A stretch of 64,000 nt of DNA from Maea johnstoni (GCA_963942565.1 OZ012685.1:2468615-2532614); one strand, 5' to 3'; shown: positions 23,336-37,965, numbered from the stretch's first letter. Program-made: numbers and translations. Notes: generated by a model from the letters alone, not told the origin.

Positions 23336-26300
23336 GTAGATAGATATAGGGTCATTCCGGCTCAAGTAGCCTAGAGGTCAGCAGGTCACCATCACAGATT
23401 TTGACGAAACTTGCCTCATGTGTGCCTTTATGTTTGAGAAGATTGCACGAAAAATTTCAGTTCAAAATTCAAAACGGTTCTTGAGAAAAGTGAGGTTAAA
23501 GGCATAGGAGGTGTAGCTCATATTTTCACTCATGAATCTAAATAGTGTGTTGGACTATTTTCAGATGCTCACAGTTTTTGTACAATTTCAGGTACAAAGC
23601 CTATATTTTCTATTATGACTGATTGATACCTGGAGAATCTCATTATGAATTTTATTTTTTTATATCCCTTATGGGTACCGAGATAAAGAGGTCCAAAATG
23701 TGATTTTCATCATTTCGTTTTCAGTTTTCATGCCATTTTTTCTTCCAAGCCATTCATTTTTGATGAGATGCTTTACTTGATTTATATTGTCTATTCATAG
23801 GGGATTCTTGAAAAGTCAAGATGTTTTTTTGAAAAGGTCAAATTTTGACACAGTTGGTGGTCAAAAGTTGGCCGGAATCAAATTTGTAGTAATTAGGCCT
23901 AACTTAATAGCCGAGTTTGACCATGTAGTGAATTATTTAGTACCTTCAGCTTATAATATGATAATCTAATATATGTCAGCTATATCTATACCAAGTTTAG
24001 TTTTGTGGTCTCAATTCCTTCACATAAAAACTACTTTTACTAATGGACTATAGCGACTGTTTTAGATCTATCTGTCAATTTAATGGCCTGTGTATAAATT
24101 TAGTAATTATTCTACATTATTAGGATTTAACATATTCAGTACACAGACAATTAGCAAATTGTATTGTTGATTGATATTGTCACTGTTTTTGGTCTTTTTT
24201 GAGGTAAAATGGTCTAAAATCAGTTTTTTTGTTAATTTTTGTTAATATTTTTGTATTATTTAGAGCACTTGTATTTCCTAATTCACATTAAGCGAGTAGT
24301 TTTACTTAATTTATACTGTTTAATTGTAATTACTTTCTAAGGAAATTCAAGTACATTGTACTTGAAAATCAGTCAAAATTTTGGTGCACCTGTTTTCCAA
24401 ATATAGTCCTTTATCAAAACGTACCTATATTGCCCCTGATGTCATGGTTTGATTTGACCATGTAGTGAAATACCCACTGCCATCACATTTTAATGAATGA
24501 AATGTACTGATATAGGCTGTTAATATGTCTAGGTTTCGTTTATGGTTCTTGTTCATTCACTCTGAATGTTTTGTTTTGTGACAACTGTGGCTCTTTTTGG
24601 TTGATTTGTATCTTTGAAGTCATCCATTGAATGTAATTTTAATAGTACAAAGATAATATTCTCTATAATGTTTGTGCACCAATATTCAGGTTTTGGAACA
24701 ATTATATTTTTGCTACTAGTTATTCAGACAAAATAAACCAAAATTAGGGTTTTGTTTGAACATTTTTGTTTTTTCCATACAATAACAAGGGAAATGCATA
24801 TTTCATGATGCAAATTAATTATTTTATTTATAATGTCTGATTAGCGGAGCTTTTAATGATAAGACTCTTGTTTCAAATTGACCAATGGACCAATTTTAGC
24901 CATAATTGTCGAAAAACAAAAAACATAAGTGTAATTTAATGGTGAAGGAATGAAAACCATAAACGCAAACTGGGTGTATTAACAGCCTATGTTAGTACTT
25001 TTCATGTATCAAAAGGTGATGGCAGTAGATATTTCTCTGCATGGTCAAATCAAACCTTGACAACAGGGGCAGTGTAGGCAAATTTTGATATGGGCCAATA
25101 TTTTGTACAAAAATTTGGACACTTAGCTTTTCTGACAGTAACTACAAATAGACAGTATAACTCAAGTAAAACAAGTCACCTAATATGGATGACAAAGTAC
25201 AAAGAGTGCTCTAAAATTTCAAAAAAATCAATAAATAAATTAACAAAAACCCAATTGTAGTTTATCTCTAAAACGCCTTAATGTATAAACAAAATTAATC
25301 CATAATATGATTTTTTGGTTGTCAAATACTACCGCTGTGTCTTTATCACTATGTTTACAAGGAGACCACAAAGTTGACCGATAGACCTGACACGGTCACT
25401 ACAGTCGATGAGTAGAAGCTAGAGTAGGTTTTTCATATGAAGGAATTGAGAGCGCAAAACAAAGTTTATTATCGTAAGAATCGTATACTAATATCCTCTA
25501 AACAGACATTGAAAATGAAATAATAAATTTGCATCATGTATGCATTTCCTTTAACATTGTATAGAAGTAACGAAAAAAACAATTTTGGTTCATTTTGTCT
25601 AAATACTAGTAAGTAGTAGCAAAAACAAAATTGATTTCAAAATCTGATTCTCTATGTGTTGATGTACTAAAACTATAGTGAATATCATCTTTGTAATATT
25701 AGCATTAGCTACTTTACAACGGATGACTTCAAAGTGATCAATCAACCAAAAAGACACCTAAACATATTAACAGCTTATCTTAGTACATTGGAAATATTAC
25801 AATGTGATGGCAGTTGGCATTTCACTACATGGCCAAAGTGAACCATGAAAACAGGGGCAATAAAGGTACGTTTTGATCAGGGCCAATATCTGGAAAGCAG
25901 GTGTACCAAAATTTGGACTTATTTCTAAAAACTTGAATTTCTTTAGAAAGCAATTACAAGTAAATAGTATAGATCAATCAGAACTAGTTACCAAATGTGA
26001 ATTAGGAGGAGCATGTAACAAGTGCCCTGAATACTAGTAATACAAAAATATTAACAAAAAAAAACAAAAACATGATTTTAGACCATTTTATCTCAAAAAA
26101 CACTAAAAATATCAACAAAACCAATTAACGATATAATATTTAAATTGCCTGTGTACTGAATAAGTTAAATCCTACCAGTATGAAATTATTACTGTATTTT
26201 TACATAGGCCTTAAAGTTGACCGATAGACCTGAAACAGTCGCTATAGTCCATTAGTAAAAGTAGTTTTTTTATGTGAAAGAATTGAGACCACAAAACAAA

Positions 26301-27509
26301 ACTTGGTATATATGTAGCTGATATACGTTATATTTATATATTATAAGTTGAAGTTATTAGATATTTTACTACATGGACAAACTTGGCTTTAAAGATAGGC
26401 AAAATTACTACCAATTTGATACCGGCCAACTTTTGCCCACCAACTGTGTCAAAATTTGACCTTTTTAAAAAAACAACTTGACTTTTCTAGAATCCCCCAT
26501 GAATAGACAATATAAATCAAGTAAAACATTTCATCAAAAATGAATGGCAAGGAAGAGAAAATGGCCTGAAAACTGAAAAAAATAAAGAAATTGAACGAAA
26601 ATCACATTTTGGACCTCTTTATCTCAGTACCCACAAGGGATATGAAAAAATGAAATTCATAATGTGATTCCCCAGGTATCAGTCAGTTATAGTAGCAAAT
26701 GTAGGCTTTGCACCTCAAATTTTACAAAAACTGTGAGCATCTGAAAATGGTCCCACACACTATTTAGATTCATGAGTGAAAATATGAGCTACACCCCCAT
26801 GCCTTTAACCTCACTTTTCTCAAAAACCATTCGGAATTTTGAGCTGAATTTTTCGTGCAATCTTCTTAAACATAAAGGCACACATGAGGGAAGTTTCGTC
26901 AAAATCTGAGATGGTCACCTGGCGATTTATTTGAAAATTGGGTCACTTGAGCTGGAATGGCCCTATAGCAAGTCAAAATATTTTTGTTATCAAAAATTAA
27001 CACCTCAAATCATTTTTTTAGTCTTTGCCAGGTGTGTTGTTTTAGTCCATGGTGGCCTTTTAACAATGGGTCGATTATGTTCTTTGTGTCATTCTGGTGG
27101 AGATTTCATTTTCCCCTTTAAATCTGTTTTTTCTCATACAATCAACTAAATTGGAATTTATGTTATAATGAACTGGTAGATATTTGTCATCTGCCGATTA
27201 AGTTTTAGTTTTCACCATTTTCTTGTTACAGTCTTAATTCTCGCCACTTTCTTGTTGTATTTTTGCTTTAATTTGCATCAGGAAATCGTTGCAGGTTTTC
27301 CCTGATGTCATTAGCTAAAGGCCAAATGGTGGCCTGTATATATTTGGCGATCAAAGATTCATGAGCTTTCAACAGGGTCAGCTGAATTAGGTGAATTCTT
27401 CCTATTTGTGGGAGCATATACAGTAGGCTGGTTTGATTTTGAAAATAGCAATCAAGGCAAACCACATGACCAGACCAGTTAGAAATGGGCGAACCCAGCC
27501 TACATGATT

Positions 27510-27797
27510 ACATTTCGTGAAAATTTCTAATTACATTATACGTAGGTATTACATTTCGCAACGATTTTTTGTTACGTTTCGCGTACCTTGTGCTATTACA
27601 TTTCGTGAAAATTTTGTATTACATTATGCGTAGGTATTACATTTCGCAACAATTTTTTATTACATTATGCGTAGGTGTTACATTTCGCAACGATTTTTTA
27701 TTACATTATGCGTAGGTATTACATTTCGCAACGATTTTGTATTACGTTATGCGTAGGTATTACATTTTGCAACGTTTATTACATTATGCGTTTTAAC
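27510..27797 (-). repeat. About 41-bp satellite array, right end of foldback
   Basis: Reverse-complement units of the left array (GCGTAGGTATTACATTTCGC, TTTTTTATTACATTA). The order of unit variants mirrors the left arm, including the variant with CTTGTGCTATTACATTTCG. Confidence 0.88.
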
Positions 27798-29250
27798 ACA
27801 CGCCTACTAACACCTCGTTAGCCAATGCGGGACAACTAAATACGCGCGTGAATTACGTCACCAATCACTCAGGCGGATAGACACGATCTACTAGAATTGA
27901 AGACCATCTGTGTAAGACCAATTAATATTTCAAATTCTGGACTATGTGAACATAGATGGGCACAAATAATACTGTATGCATAACATTTGCCCCTCCGCGA
28001 CATATATCATGACAAATAAATATTTCTTAACGAATCTAAATATTCCTCTAAGGCTGAATAATGAATAATCATGATTCATTTTGGAATATTCCTTAATTAT
28101 ATGTAATTATGATTATATGTAATTCATGGTTGGGTATATTTTCAAAGTGCATGTGAACGGGCTAATTCAATTTTGAATGCTGTATGTCGGTAGTTGCCGA
28201 CAAACTGGTAAACTGTCGGAAATGTGAGCTAACAATCGCACAAACACGATGAAACAATCGTCTTTGGTAATCTAGCAAAACACTAAAACAACAAATTTTC
28301 AAGTGAAAAATGGAAGCGGGCCGACTTTCAGTAATCACCTTAATTTTTATTGAATCATACAGCCAAAGATGTCTACTTTCACGTTCCGGGTGAAATCGCT
28401 TGGTGCCACCTTTACAAATTCGTCAAAAAATGGGTTGAGATCCGTGTTTCAAGGCATTTTCCTATCCTTTAAATGACTTAAAGAAGGGAAGTGTTACCAC
28501 AAACAGTTCTTTTAAAAGTGAAAAAGGAAGTGAATGAATCGTTTTTTATTCAACTTTTTTTATTTGAAAACATCCATAAGTATTCAAAGATACAATATCA
28601 AGGTGAAACGGTCTATTTTCATAAGCCGAATCCTCAGAAATACATTTCCAGTAAAATTCTACTACCATTTTAGTTAAGTAAATTGGACGGCAGCTACCGA
28701 GTCTGCTACGTCATCTGAGCATGCGCACTGCGCATGGTACGAAATGTTGATAACGTAATAAAAAGGATGATTGGTCTGTTGGCAACTTTGGCATGTAGTG
28801 CGATTCATCTGGCAAGCCATATAAGTCATTATGTCAGAATGTTATTGCTGTGTTACCAATGTATTGTACTGTACTTTATCGAATGATACAACTGGATATA
28901 CAAGTTAATGGTTAAATAGTACAGCAATATAAAGAAAAGAAAGAATTATCAACTACCGATACAAGTCAGAGTAATTTGCAAGGAAGTGTCCCCGCACCGC
29001 CACTCTTATAAATGATCTATTAGTTGAGCGCCACCAACGGAAAGTAATTACGTAGCAGGGTATTAACGCAATTACCCCACAGCAATGTAGTTTTAACAGT
29101 CGTATGGATAAATCGTTGTACCAATCACAGAGATGTTTTCAATGATGATAGATTTTATCAACAGTAGCTCAACATGCGTGCATTAAATGATTATAATAAT
29201 CAATTGATTATTTTGATAGTCAGTTTGAAGGTTTATGTTACCATCAAAAT

Positions 29251-29293
<43 letters not shown>

Positions 29294-32200
29294 ACTCATA
29301 GTAGGATGGGCTATAGAGTTCACATTCTAGCCAATTTATTTGTTATAATGAGAAAAACAAAACCTCTAAGTCATAGGATTTGCCATAGGCTGTCGTTTCT
29401 TTGAAAGGATATTTATAAAGTCACAATTTTCATGGACAGAAATCTCATCTTGTAAACTTTCGGTCAGCCATGATTTGTTGCATCAATCTGAAATGGATAC
29501 ATTTGATATCCATTGGTGACCGTAGAGCCACATGCTGGGCAGTTGATGAAATACCTTCATTCCCTGCATAGCTTGAGGGCACAACAAATTATGCTAGTAA
29601 AATGATGAAAATCATCAGATGAAAAAGAACATAGATTAAAGCTGTTCATGTATCAAAGCTTCTTCAAACGTTTAATAGTTTTCCTGTATCAATAAGTTTC
29701 TATTTTCATCAGGATACTTTGGCGATATGAAACTAAATACGTTAAGAAATCTAATTTGGTTAGCTCTGTTTAAGTGGTGCAATTCATTTTATCGCAACAC
29801 ATTTGATGAAAAGTCATAAAACTCTGACGAGTTATTTTGATTCATGAGAAGTGTTGCTCAGAGGAAAAGACATGAATTCTTTCTCAGATATACTTAATCA
29901 AAAATGCACGTTAGGAAATCAATAGTAGTAATAAGATTGGAATACAATCAAATGTCTTTGTTATGACGTCACAAACTCTTACAAAACACACAAATAACTG
30001 CCTATAAAACGACATCATCAAAATCCTGAGACAATGATAAACGACCAATAAGTGTACTCAAAGATCTTGACGTGACTGCCTTAATCCATCATGATATACG
30101 ATTACTCATAATTGACAGGGAGAAACGTGTTGTTTATAGTCTAAAACCATTTAGGCGTGAAAAAAGTATACGTCAGATTGTGGATTATGAATTGAAAATG
30201 TAGAAAGAGATCATAACAGTACAAAAATAAATTATAAGTCACATTCATTCGGAAATTATCATAACATGGCTTATACAGTCATCTTACAAACGTCTTTTTT
30301 CCAGTTTATAACAGTAACAGTTTCTTTATATGGTTGCGAATGTTAAACAGAAATTCATTCAACAAAAAAATTGAAATAGCCCCCATACGAAGCCATTACC
30401 TTATTCTAAGATTTCAAAAAAATTAAACCTGCAAAGAATATATTTTAAAGTTAAAACTTTACTCACTCTTTTTCGCACAGCTTTTATATCCAGTTGTATC
30501 ATTCGATAAATACATACATACATACATACTAATTGAGTAACTTATATTACTTACTGGATCACGAAGAAAAAACGCTTTCGAATAGAATTTGCTGATTTCA
30601 ATGCTTGCTTTCATGTGCCTTAAAGCACCTGTTGCTTATGAAGTTCATTTCAATTTTGGAATTTGCATATGATTTCTAGAGGTGATCGAAGAAGATAAAA
30701 TGCAAAAAAATGTACTTCCTTGTACATTCATAGTTAATGATATCACAAAAATTAATCTGTGTTTCTCTAAATCCTCGTTGGCCTCAAAATGGGCCAACTT
30801 CAGCCGACCTGCTGTTCCTTTTGACAGATGACAGATACATAAATCCCATTACCGTCAACAACAAAGACAGTGGATGCGCCACATGAGATGTTTGAGACAA
30901 CATGTTGTAACATACATTGGTGCTTCTCTTTACGCGCTGCAGGAAATTAACTGTGTGATGAAAAGCGAGGGGATTACAATGCTAAGAAGATTACTCTTGT
31001 CATGCTGCCGGCCTACTAGTTGAAATGAAAAGAAAATCGTATGCAATAAAAAGAGTCTTGAAGGAGTGGAAATTACTCATGATATGAAAGAGATAATCGC
31101 ATGAACATTTCTGATGAAAAGATGTACGCTTGAAGTGAGTGGGAGCAGCTTAAACGAAAGCCTAGTTGATCTTTTTATCAAACAAATACATTATTTCTTC
31201 TGAAATTAAGCGTTACACGCAGTTATAGAAATTTCTTTATTCTAAGTATATAATTTAAGAATACCATCATTGATTGTTTGTTCCATATTGTCTCTTTATG
31301 TTATTCATATGTGCAATAGCGGGGAACTGTAACACTACAGATGGTATAAATTGGGACAAAGTAAAGACAGTACAACAGAGTTTAACGTCCAAATGATAAA
31401 AAGGCAGGATGTGACGTCAGATTCCATTGTAGTAGTTCCTTTTTTGTTGGTATTGAAACTTTTTTCTCCTATGATATTGCATTTTAGACGGCAGAAAGAA
31501 TGTGTGGATGCCATACTCCACACATGAGTTACGATGGGGCACCTTCTTATCCTCACCTGTCATACAATACGCGAATTACGAAATTACATATATCGGGTAT
31601 TGATTTAGAAAAAAAAGAAAAATGGCCAAAATGATAATAAAAGTCAATAAGCTAGGGACACATGTTCTGAGCTCAGTTTATTCCACACAGATCAAAAATG
31701 ACACGTGAATGATGCGGACAGTGGCTGGCACATTGAACATACTGCACATAAAGACGAATCTGTTTCTCTATCATAAAAATACCAATGGTTTTACATGGGT
31801 TTCTTACCATACTTTCCCCACGGAACCAATTGACCATTTATCTGACTCCAGTTATCTGTGCAACAGTCTCTATTAAGTACATTTCTGACTATGCACATTA
31901 ATATGTATAATATTTCAGTGCTCATTTAACACCAGATACCAGCATTCATTGTGCAAAAAAGTGCAAACATACAAGTATCAGTATAAAATGTACTACTCTG
32001 AGGCACATTGTATGCGGGAAAGCTCAAACTTTATTTAGCACAATGCGAAATGCGTTATTACAAAATGCTGAAAAGAACCAAAAGTGAGATTTCTGTTCAA
32101 AGGATATTGTCAGAGAATCAGAATTTTGATTATTGTTTTTTTCTGCCATTTTATAGTGAAGTCCGGACTAGTCAGTTGTACGTGGTAGAGGAAATCAAAG

Positions 32201-32790
32201 TACCTGGCGAAACACCCCGTTAACCCCATATCTCTGGCAACTTGGGATATGGGGTGCTTTAGCATTGTTAGGTGCTTACTTGTTCCGGCAAGAATTGAGA
32301 GACGGAGAGAGAGAGAGAGCGGTACAACAATAGCCAGCTGCTACGACAGGCTCAGGTGGGCACAGCTACACCTGAGATGGGAGATTAATGGATTGCCACA
32401 TAATTTAACGTGTTCTTGATAAATCAGGACATTACTGCCATAAGTGAGTTGTTAGGTGCTAGTTGTGAGCTGTAAGACGCACCAGGTGAGTTGTTTATGA
32501 TGCCAAGGGTGTTCATAAATAGATTATGAAAATTGAAGAATAAAAGAAATGTGATATTGGTGGGTTATTCTGATGATGTTCATTTCACTTCATAGATGTA
32601 ACCTGTATCCAAACCACTGCCAGAGGAGACCATGGAAATTTCAAACTGCAGATAGTTATAATATTCCACCTGACCATAGCCGACACTATCCTCTTTGACT
32701 TTGACTTGGCCATTGCTGATCATGCCCACGTGGATGGGTAAACATGGTTCTACCATGTTCACCCATGCACAATTTGACCATGCTTGATAA
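27798..32790. other. Unassigned AT-rich DNA with short simple repeats
   Basis: No gene or RNA gene is supported. A (GAT)n tract lies at about 29253-29292, short ACAT repeats near 30508, and a GA run near 32293-32316. A small stem (CCCCATAT...ATATGGGG) lies at about 32224-32254. Open frames are short and unremarkable. Confidence 0.5.
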
Positions 32791-33120
32791 TGGTCATGTT
32801 TTGGTCATAGTCAACTACTGTTTGGAATTAAATGAACCCCATTGACAACCATGGTTGAAACAATGCCAGGATTCAAAAATAGGTCTTTGGAAAAATAAAG
32901 TTGTTTGAACATAGTCGACCATGCCAAACCAGACATTGTTTCATCATGGTTGAAAATGTCCAATTTGTACATGGTTGTCCATAATCGACCAAACGTTTTT
33001 ATCCCCATGTTTGGACCATGTTTGACTTTGACCATAGTCAACTATGGTTTGAATATGAACATTAAATGAAATCCATTGACAACCATGATCAAACCATCAA
33101 TAGGATTCCAAAATGATATT
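32755..33120. repeat. Dyad-rich CCATGGTT repeat region
   Basis: Two diverged units about 220-230 bases apart share TCAACTA, ATTAAATGAA, CCATTGACAACCATG and AGGATTC in the same order (about 32810-32880 and 33035-33112). Many short ACCATGGT/GACCATG dyads lie between. It is a tandem repeat of unknown origin. Confidence 0.6.
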
Positions 33121-35559
33121 GATCTTTAACTATGAGACCTTGGTTTGATTCTGATGGACTTTGTCAAAATCTTTATAGGGTTTGACCATATGCCACTATG
33201 TTAAATCTATTGTCATGCACGGATAAAACAATGTCAACAACTCAAAGGCATATGATTATATTAGACCTCAATCAAACATAGAAGGCCATATTTTTGGAGA
33301 TGTATGAATGAACGCTATTTGGAAACCATGCTGAAAAAATGTTACATCATTAAAAATACATATTATGTGACATTGTGTAAGTAATAGTTGACCTAGTCCA
33401 AATGCAATTGTAGTTAAATGGATAAGGACAATCCTTTAGAATGGCACTGGTGATCATGATTTGACCATTTCTCACATTCGTCCCGTCTTTTAGATGGTGT
33501 ATGATTTTGTAATTATATGATTGCAATCAATAAATATACGTACATTATTGGAAAGAAGAATTTAGATATTATGTAGCCATCATCAAACAATATGGCTAAC
33601 ATAGTGGACAGCTAATTAGGTGTTGGTGTTGAAATGTATGTATAGGTGGCAGCACCATTTTGGATTGTCAAATTTAATTTCCAGTTTGCCCTTCAGAGGG
33701 CCGAGCTCTTTTGTTGGTCTTGTTTATTGCTCAAAGGTTGGTTGGACATTTTGGAGAGCCCAAAGTCGTAAGTGTTATTTCCTGTTTATATATCTTTTAA
33801 TAAAGTATTCATGAATACATGGAAGTCAGTTTAAGGTATATTTGAATTGTTTACAGGTATATTTTTGAAGTTAAAGTTGAAGATAATTTCTTGTTTTTCT
33901 GTACCATGTACTATTAACATTCGTTATTACCATCTGCTATTGCTAGAGGTAGTTTACTAGTAATTTGGAGTCAAGTTAGCTAATATGGTAATACAAATAG
34001 TATTTAATAGAGTATTCTTATGATGTTGAAGGAACTTATAGTTCTGAGTTTAGTTAATTTAGTTTGAGTTTTCTGCAATTTTCATATTATGATTAACTAG
34101 AGTTGTCACACGTCACCACATGTCAAGTCAGAGTCGTCATGCTTAGAGCATTTGAGAAATAAAGTTGAGTTTCATGCAAGAGCTGTTCTGTCATTTGTAA
34201 TACCAACCTAACCTGTCACCTACAACTAAAGAAGTATGATGCATTAAGGGTTATAATCCAATGAAAAATATATATGCAACATATGCAGGTAGTGTATTCC
34301 AGACCCCTAACAATGATTATCAATTTCAATGAATTAAGTCCCAGGGTGGGGATATCTGATGAATCTACTATGTATACGGTATAGATGACAATACCTAGCT
34401 AGTCAATAGTTGCTAAAATTAATTCTAAAAGAAGATAATTTTTGGGGCCGTTATGATATTTTGACGATTAATGGGATTTTGTATAGGAGATATTACCACC
34501 CTGGGGCGTAAATTAGTAGGCGTACCACTATCAAAAATTCAAATTGATAATTATTGTAATGGGTATGGGGTACAATACCTACCCATTCAATAGGGGTGGA
34601 TTTATCCTTAAATGGGGGTAATTCTATTATATTGTTATGCTAGTCTGGAGATTATGGGTTTCGCAGAGTAGTCATCCCGCCCTTGTGCTTTAATAATTGG
34701 GTTTGCAACTGTAGTTAAAATACTTATGTACCTAGCTAGTCAATAATGGCTTAACCATTCATTAATGTGGGTAATTTTGAGGTGTTTTATACTATTTTGC
34801 AGATTTAGGAAATATACCCCAAAGGGCTTGAACTATTGAGTGGTGAGGGAATGAACCATTGTGTCTGCCATATTTAGGTGAAGTCTTGACTGGCCAGTGG
34901 AGTACACCAGTGTACACAGCGAAAATCACTGCATAATCACTGGTGACTTTCTCAACTGTAAAAAAGGAACATTCAATTTTGAAGGTCCATGAGTGATTGT
35001 ATACTAGTATTTGACGTCTTAAGAAGGGCAGTTCTTGGGCAGTTATGGCAACCCAGCTTAAAGACAATGGTGGTTTAATCAAAGCGTCACATGTAAGTGA
35101 TTGGTGATATTTAGGCACTCAAGTTATCTTTGGTCTTGTTATTTAGCCTGCCCTGTTATCTGGTAGCCTGCCCTGCTCTTCCACAAGAATAATAAGGGTC
35201 TCTCCTGAGGGCTAATATATTGGTAAATGGCCTTTTTAACGTGCTTTTCTTCCAAGATAAATCAGTAAAGAAAAAGCCTCTTAAATACTGAACCATGCCA
35301 TAGTAAGCACCAAAACTTGTAACAAATTGAATTATATCTAATATAAATTATGCATTACAGTGTGAAACCTTTTAGTGTAACTTTTTCATATAATAACTCT
35401 CGGAACCTTTCCTCTAGGACCAGAGATGACACCTTTTGTTATTAGTGGGGAAAGGCACAGGCAAATGTATGCGGACCACATCATTTTTGATCAGCATATG
35501 ATAAAGACTACCGGGTATTTTAGGTAAATATGAAAAACATGAAAAAGATAATGAAGTAG
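33121..35559. other. Unassigned DNA
   Basis: No gene is supported. The longest frame here (34792-35118 minus, 108 codons) has no family signature I know. An AATAAA lies near 34159. Confidence 0.45.
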
Positions 35560-37965
35560 AGGATGGTATGGAGGGGAGGTAAGGTAAGGGAAATACTAAA
35601 GAGGTAGAGAATGGTGTGGTGGGGAGGAAGGGTAAGGGGAATACTGAAGAGGTAGAGGATTGTGTGGTGGGGAGGAAGGGTAAGCGGAATACTGAAGAGG
35701 TAGAGCATGGTATGGTGGGGAGGAAGGGTAAGGGGAATACTGAAGAGGTAGAGGATTGTGTGGTGGGGAGGAACGTGAGGGGCATACTGAAGAGGTAGAG
35801 GATGGTGTGGTGGGGATGAAAGGTAAGGGGAATACTGAAGAGGTAAAGGATGGTGTGGTGGGGAGGGAGGGTAAGGGAATACAGAAGAGGTAGAGGTCTG
35901 GCTGTTGCGGTGGGTAAGAAAGGTAAGGGAATGCTGAAGAGGTAGAGGATGGTGTGGTTGGGAAGAAAGGTAAAGGGAATACTGAAGAGGTAGAGGATGG
36001 TGTGGTGGAGAGGAAGGGTAAGGGAAATACTGAAGACGTAGAGGATGTTATGGTGAGGAGGAATGGTAAGGGAAATACTGAAGAGGTAGAGGATGGAGTG
36101 GTGGGGAGGAATGGTAAGGTGAATACTGAAGAGGTAGAAGATGGTATGGTGGGGGGGGAAGGGTAAGGGGAATACTGAAGAGGTAGAGGATGGAGTGGTG
36201 GGGAGGAAGGGTAAGGTGAATACTGAAGAGGTAGAGGATGGTATGGTGGGGAGGAAGGGTAAGGAGATTACTGAAGAGGTAGAGGATGGTATGGTGAGGA
36301 GGAAGGGTAAGGGAAATACTGAAGAGGTAGGGGATGGTGTGGTGGGGAGGATGGGTAAGGGAAATACTGAAGAGGTAGAGGATGGTGTGGTTGGGAGGAA
36401 GGGTAAGCAGAATACTGAAGAGGTAGAGGATGGTGTGGTGGGGAGGAAGGGTGAGGGGAATACTGAAGAGGTAGAGGATGGTGTGGTTGAGAGGAAAGGT
36501 GAGGGGAATACTGAAGAGGTAGAGGATGGTATGGTGAGGAGGAAGGGTAAGGGAAATACTGAAGAGGTAGGGGATGGTATGGTGAGGAGGAAGGGTAAGG
36601 GAAATACTGAAGAGGTAGAGGATGGAGTGGTGGGGGGGAAGGGTAAGGGGAATACTGAAGAGGTAGAGGATGGAGTGGTGGGGAGGAAGGGTAAGGTGAA
36701 TACTGAAGAGGTAGAGGATGGTGTGGTGGGGAGGAAGGGTAAGGGGAATACTGAAGACGTAGAGGATGGTGTGGTGGGGAGGAAGGGTAAGGGGAATACT
36801 GAAGAGGAGGATAGTGTGGTTGGGAGGAAGGGTAAGGGGAATAGTGAAGAGGTAGAGGATAGTGTGGTGGGGAGGAAGGGTAAGGGGAATACTGAAAAGG
36901 TAGCAGATGGTGTGGTGGGGAGGAAGGGTAGGGGGAATACTGAAGAGGTAGCGGATGGTGTGGTGAGGAGGAAGGTTAAGGGGAATACTGAAGAGGTAGA
37001 GGATAGTGTGGTGGGGAGGAAGGGTAAGGGGAATACTGAAGAGGAGGATAGTGTGGTTGGGAGGAAGGGTAAGGGGAATACTGAAGAGGTAGAGGATAGT
37101 GTGGTGGGGAGGAAGGGTAAGGGAAATACTGAAGAGGTAGAGGATAGTGTGGCGGGGAGGAAGGGTAAGGGTGAATAATGAAGAGGTAAAGGATGATGTG
37201 GTGGGGAGGAAGGGTAAGACGAATACTGAAGAAGTAGAGGATGGTATGGTAAGGAGGAAGGGTAAGGGAAATACTGAAGAGGTAGGGGATGGTGCAGTGG
37301 GGAGGATGGGTAAGGGAAATACTGAAGAGGTAGAGGATGGTGTGGTGGGGAGGAAGGGTAAGCAGAATACTGAAGAGGTAGAGGATGGTGTGGTGGGGAG
37401 GAAGGGTAAGGGGAATACTGAAGAGGTAGAGGATGGTGTGGTGGGGAGGAAGGGTAAGCAGAATACTGAAGACGTAGAGGATGGTATGGTGAGGAGGTAA
37501 GGGGAATACTGAAGAGGTAGAGGATGGTATGGTGAGGAGGAAGGGTAAGGGAAATACTGAAGACGTAGAGGATGGTGTGGTGGGGAGGAAGGGTAAGGGG
37601 AATACTGAAGAGGAGGATAGTGTGGTTGGGAGGAAGGGTAAGGGGAATAGTGAAGAGGTAGAGGATAGTGTGGTGGGGAGGAAGGGTAAGGGGAATACTG
37701 AAGAGGTGGAGGATGGTGTGGTGGGGAGGAAGGGTAAGGGGAATACTGAAGAGGTAGAGGATAGTGTGATGGGGAGGAAGGGTAGGGGGAATACTGAAGA
37801 GGTAGAGGATAGTGTGGTGGGGAGGAAGGGTAAGGGTGAATACTGAAGAGGTAAAGGATGGTGTGGTGGGGAGGAAGGTTAAGGAGAATACTGAAGAGGT
37901 AGAGGTTAGTGTTGTGGTAAGAAGGGTAAAGGGAATACCGAAGAGGTAGAGGATGGTGGGGGGGC
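35560..37965 (+). repeat. 48-bp minisatellite, about 50 copies, G-rich plus strand
   Basis: The unit is GAAGAGGTAGAGGATGGTGT followed by GGTGGGGAGGAAGGGTAAGG and GGAATACT. Unit length is a multiple of three and the minus strand lacks stops, so an 883-codon minus frame (35414-38065) and several plus frames appear (plus unit EEVEDGVVGRKGKGNT). The minus translation switches between all three frame readings of the same unit along the array, which argues against selection on a protein. Each unit has G runs able to form quadruplexes, all on the plus strand. Variant types (GATAGTGTGG, GAGGAGGATAG) recur in blocks, showing higher-order duplications. Confidence 0.93.

Larger units (their letters stand above)
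22301..27797. mobile_element. Giant foldback element (long inverted arms, loop)
   Basis: The left end GTTAAAACGCATAATGTAAT and its exact complement at 27778-27797 bound a 5.5-kb inverted structure. Arms run from 22301 to about 24845 and from about 25505 to 27797. They pair throughout: 23351-23480 with about 26840-26967, 24440-24520 with about 25775-25855, and 24789-24844 with about 25506-25556. The loop at 24846-25504 is another, diverged copy of the arm unit. Outer parts are about 41-bp satellite arrays; inner parts are units of about 545 bp. Possible flanking repeats CACGTC and CACGCC hint at a short target duplication. No transposase frame is seen. The architecture is like Foldback/Galileo-type elements, but family membership is inferred from form only. 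Confidence 0.8.

Noticed and set aside
22301-27797. Foldback as a Polinton or other large self-synthesising element
   Set aside because: No polymerase, integrase or capsid-like frame is visible, and the arms consist of repeats.
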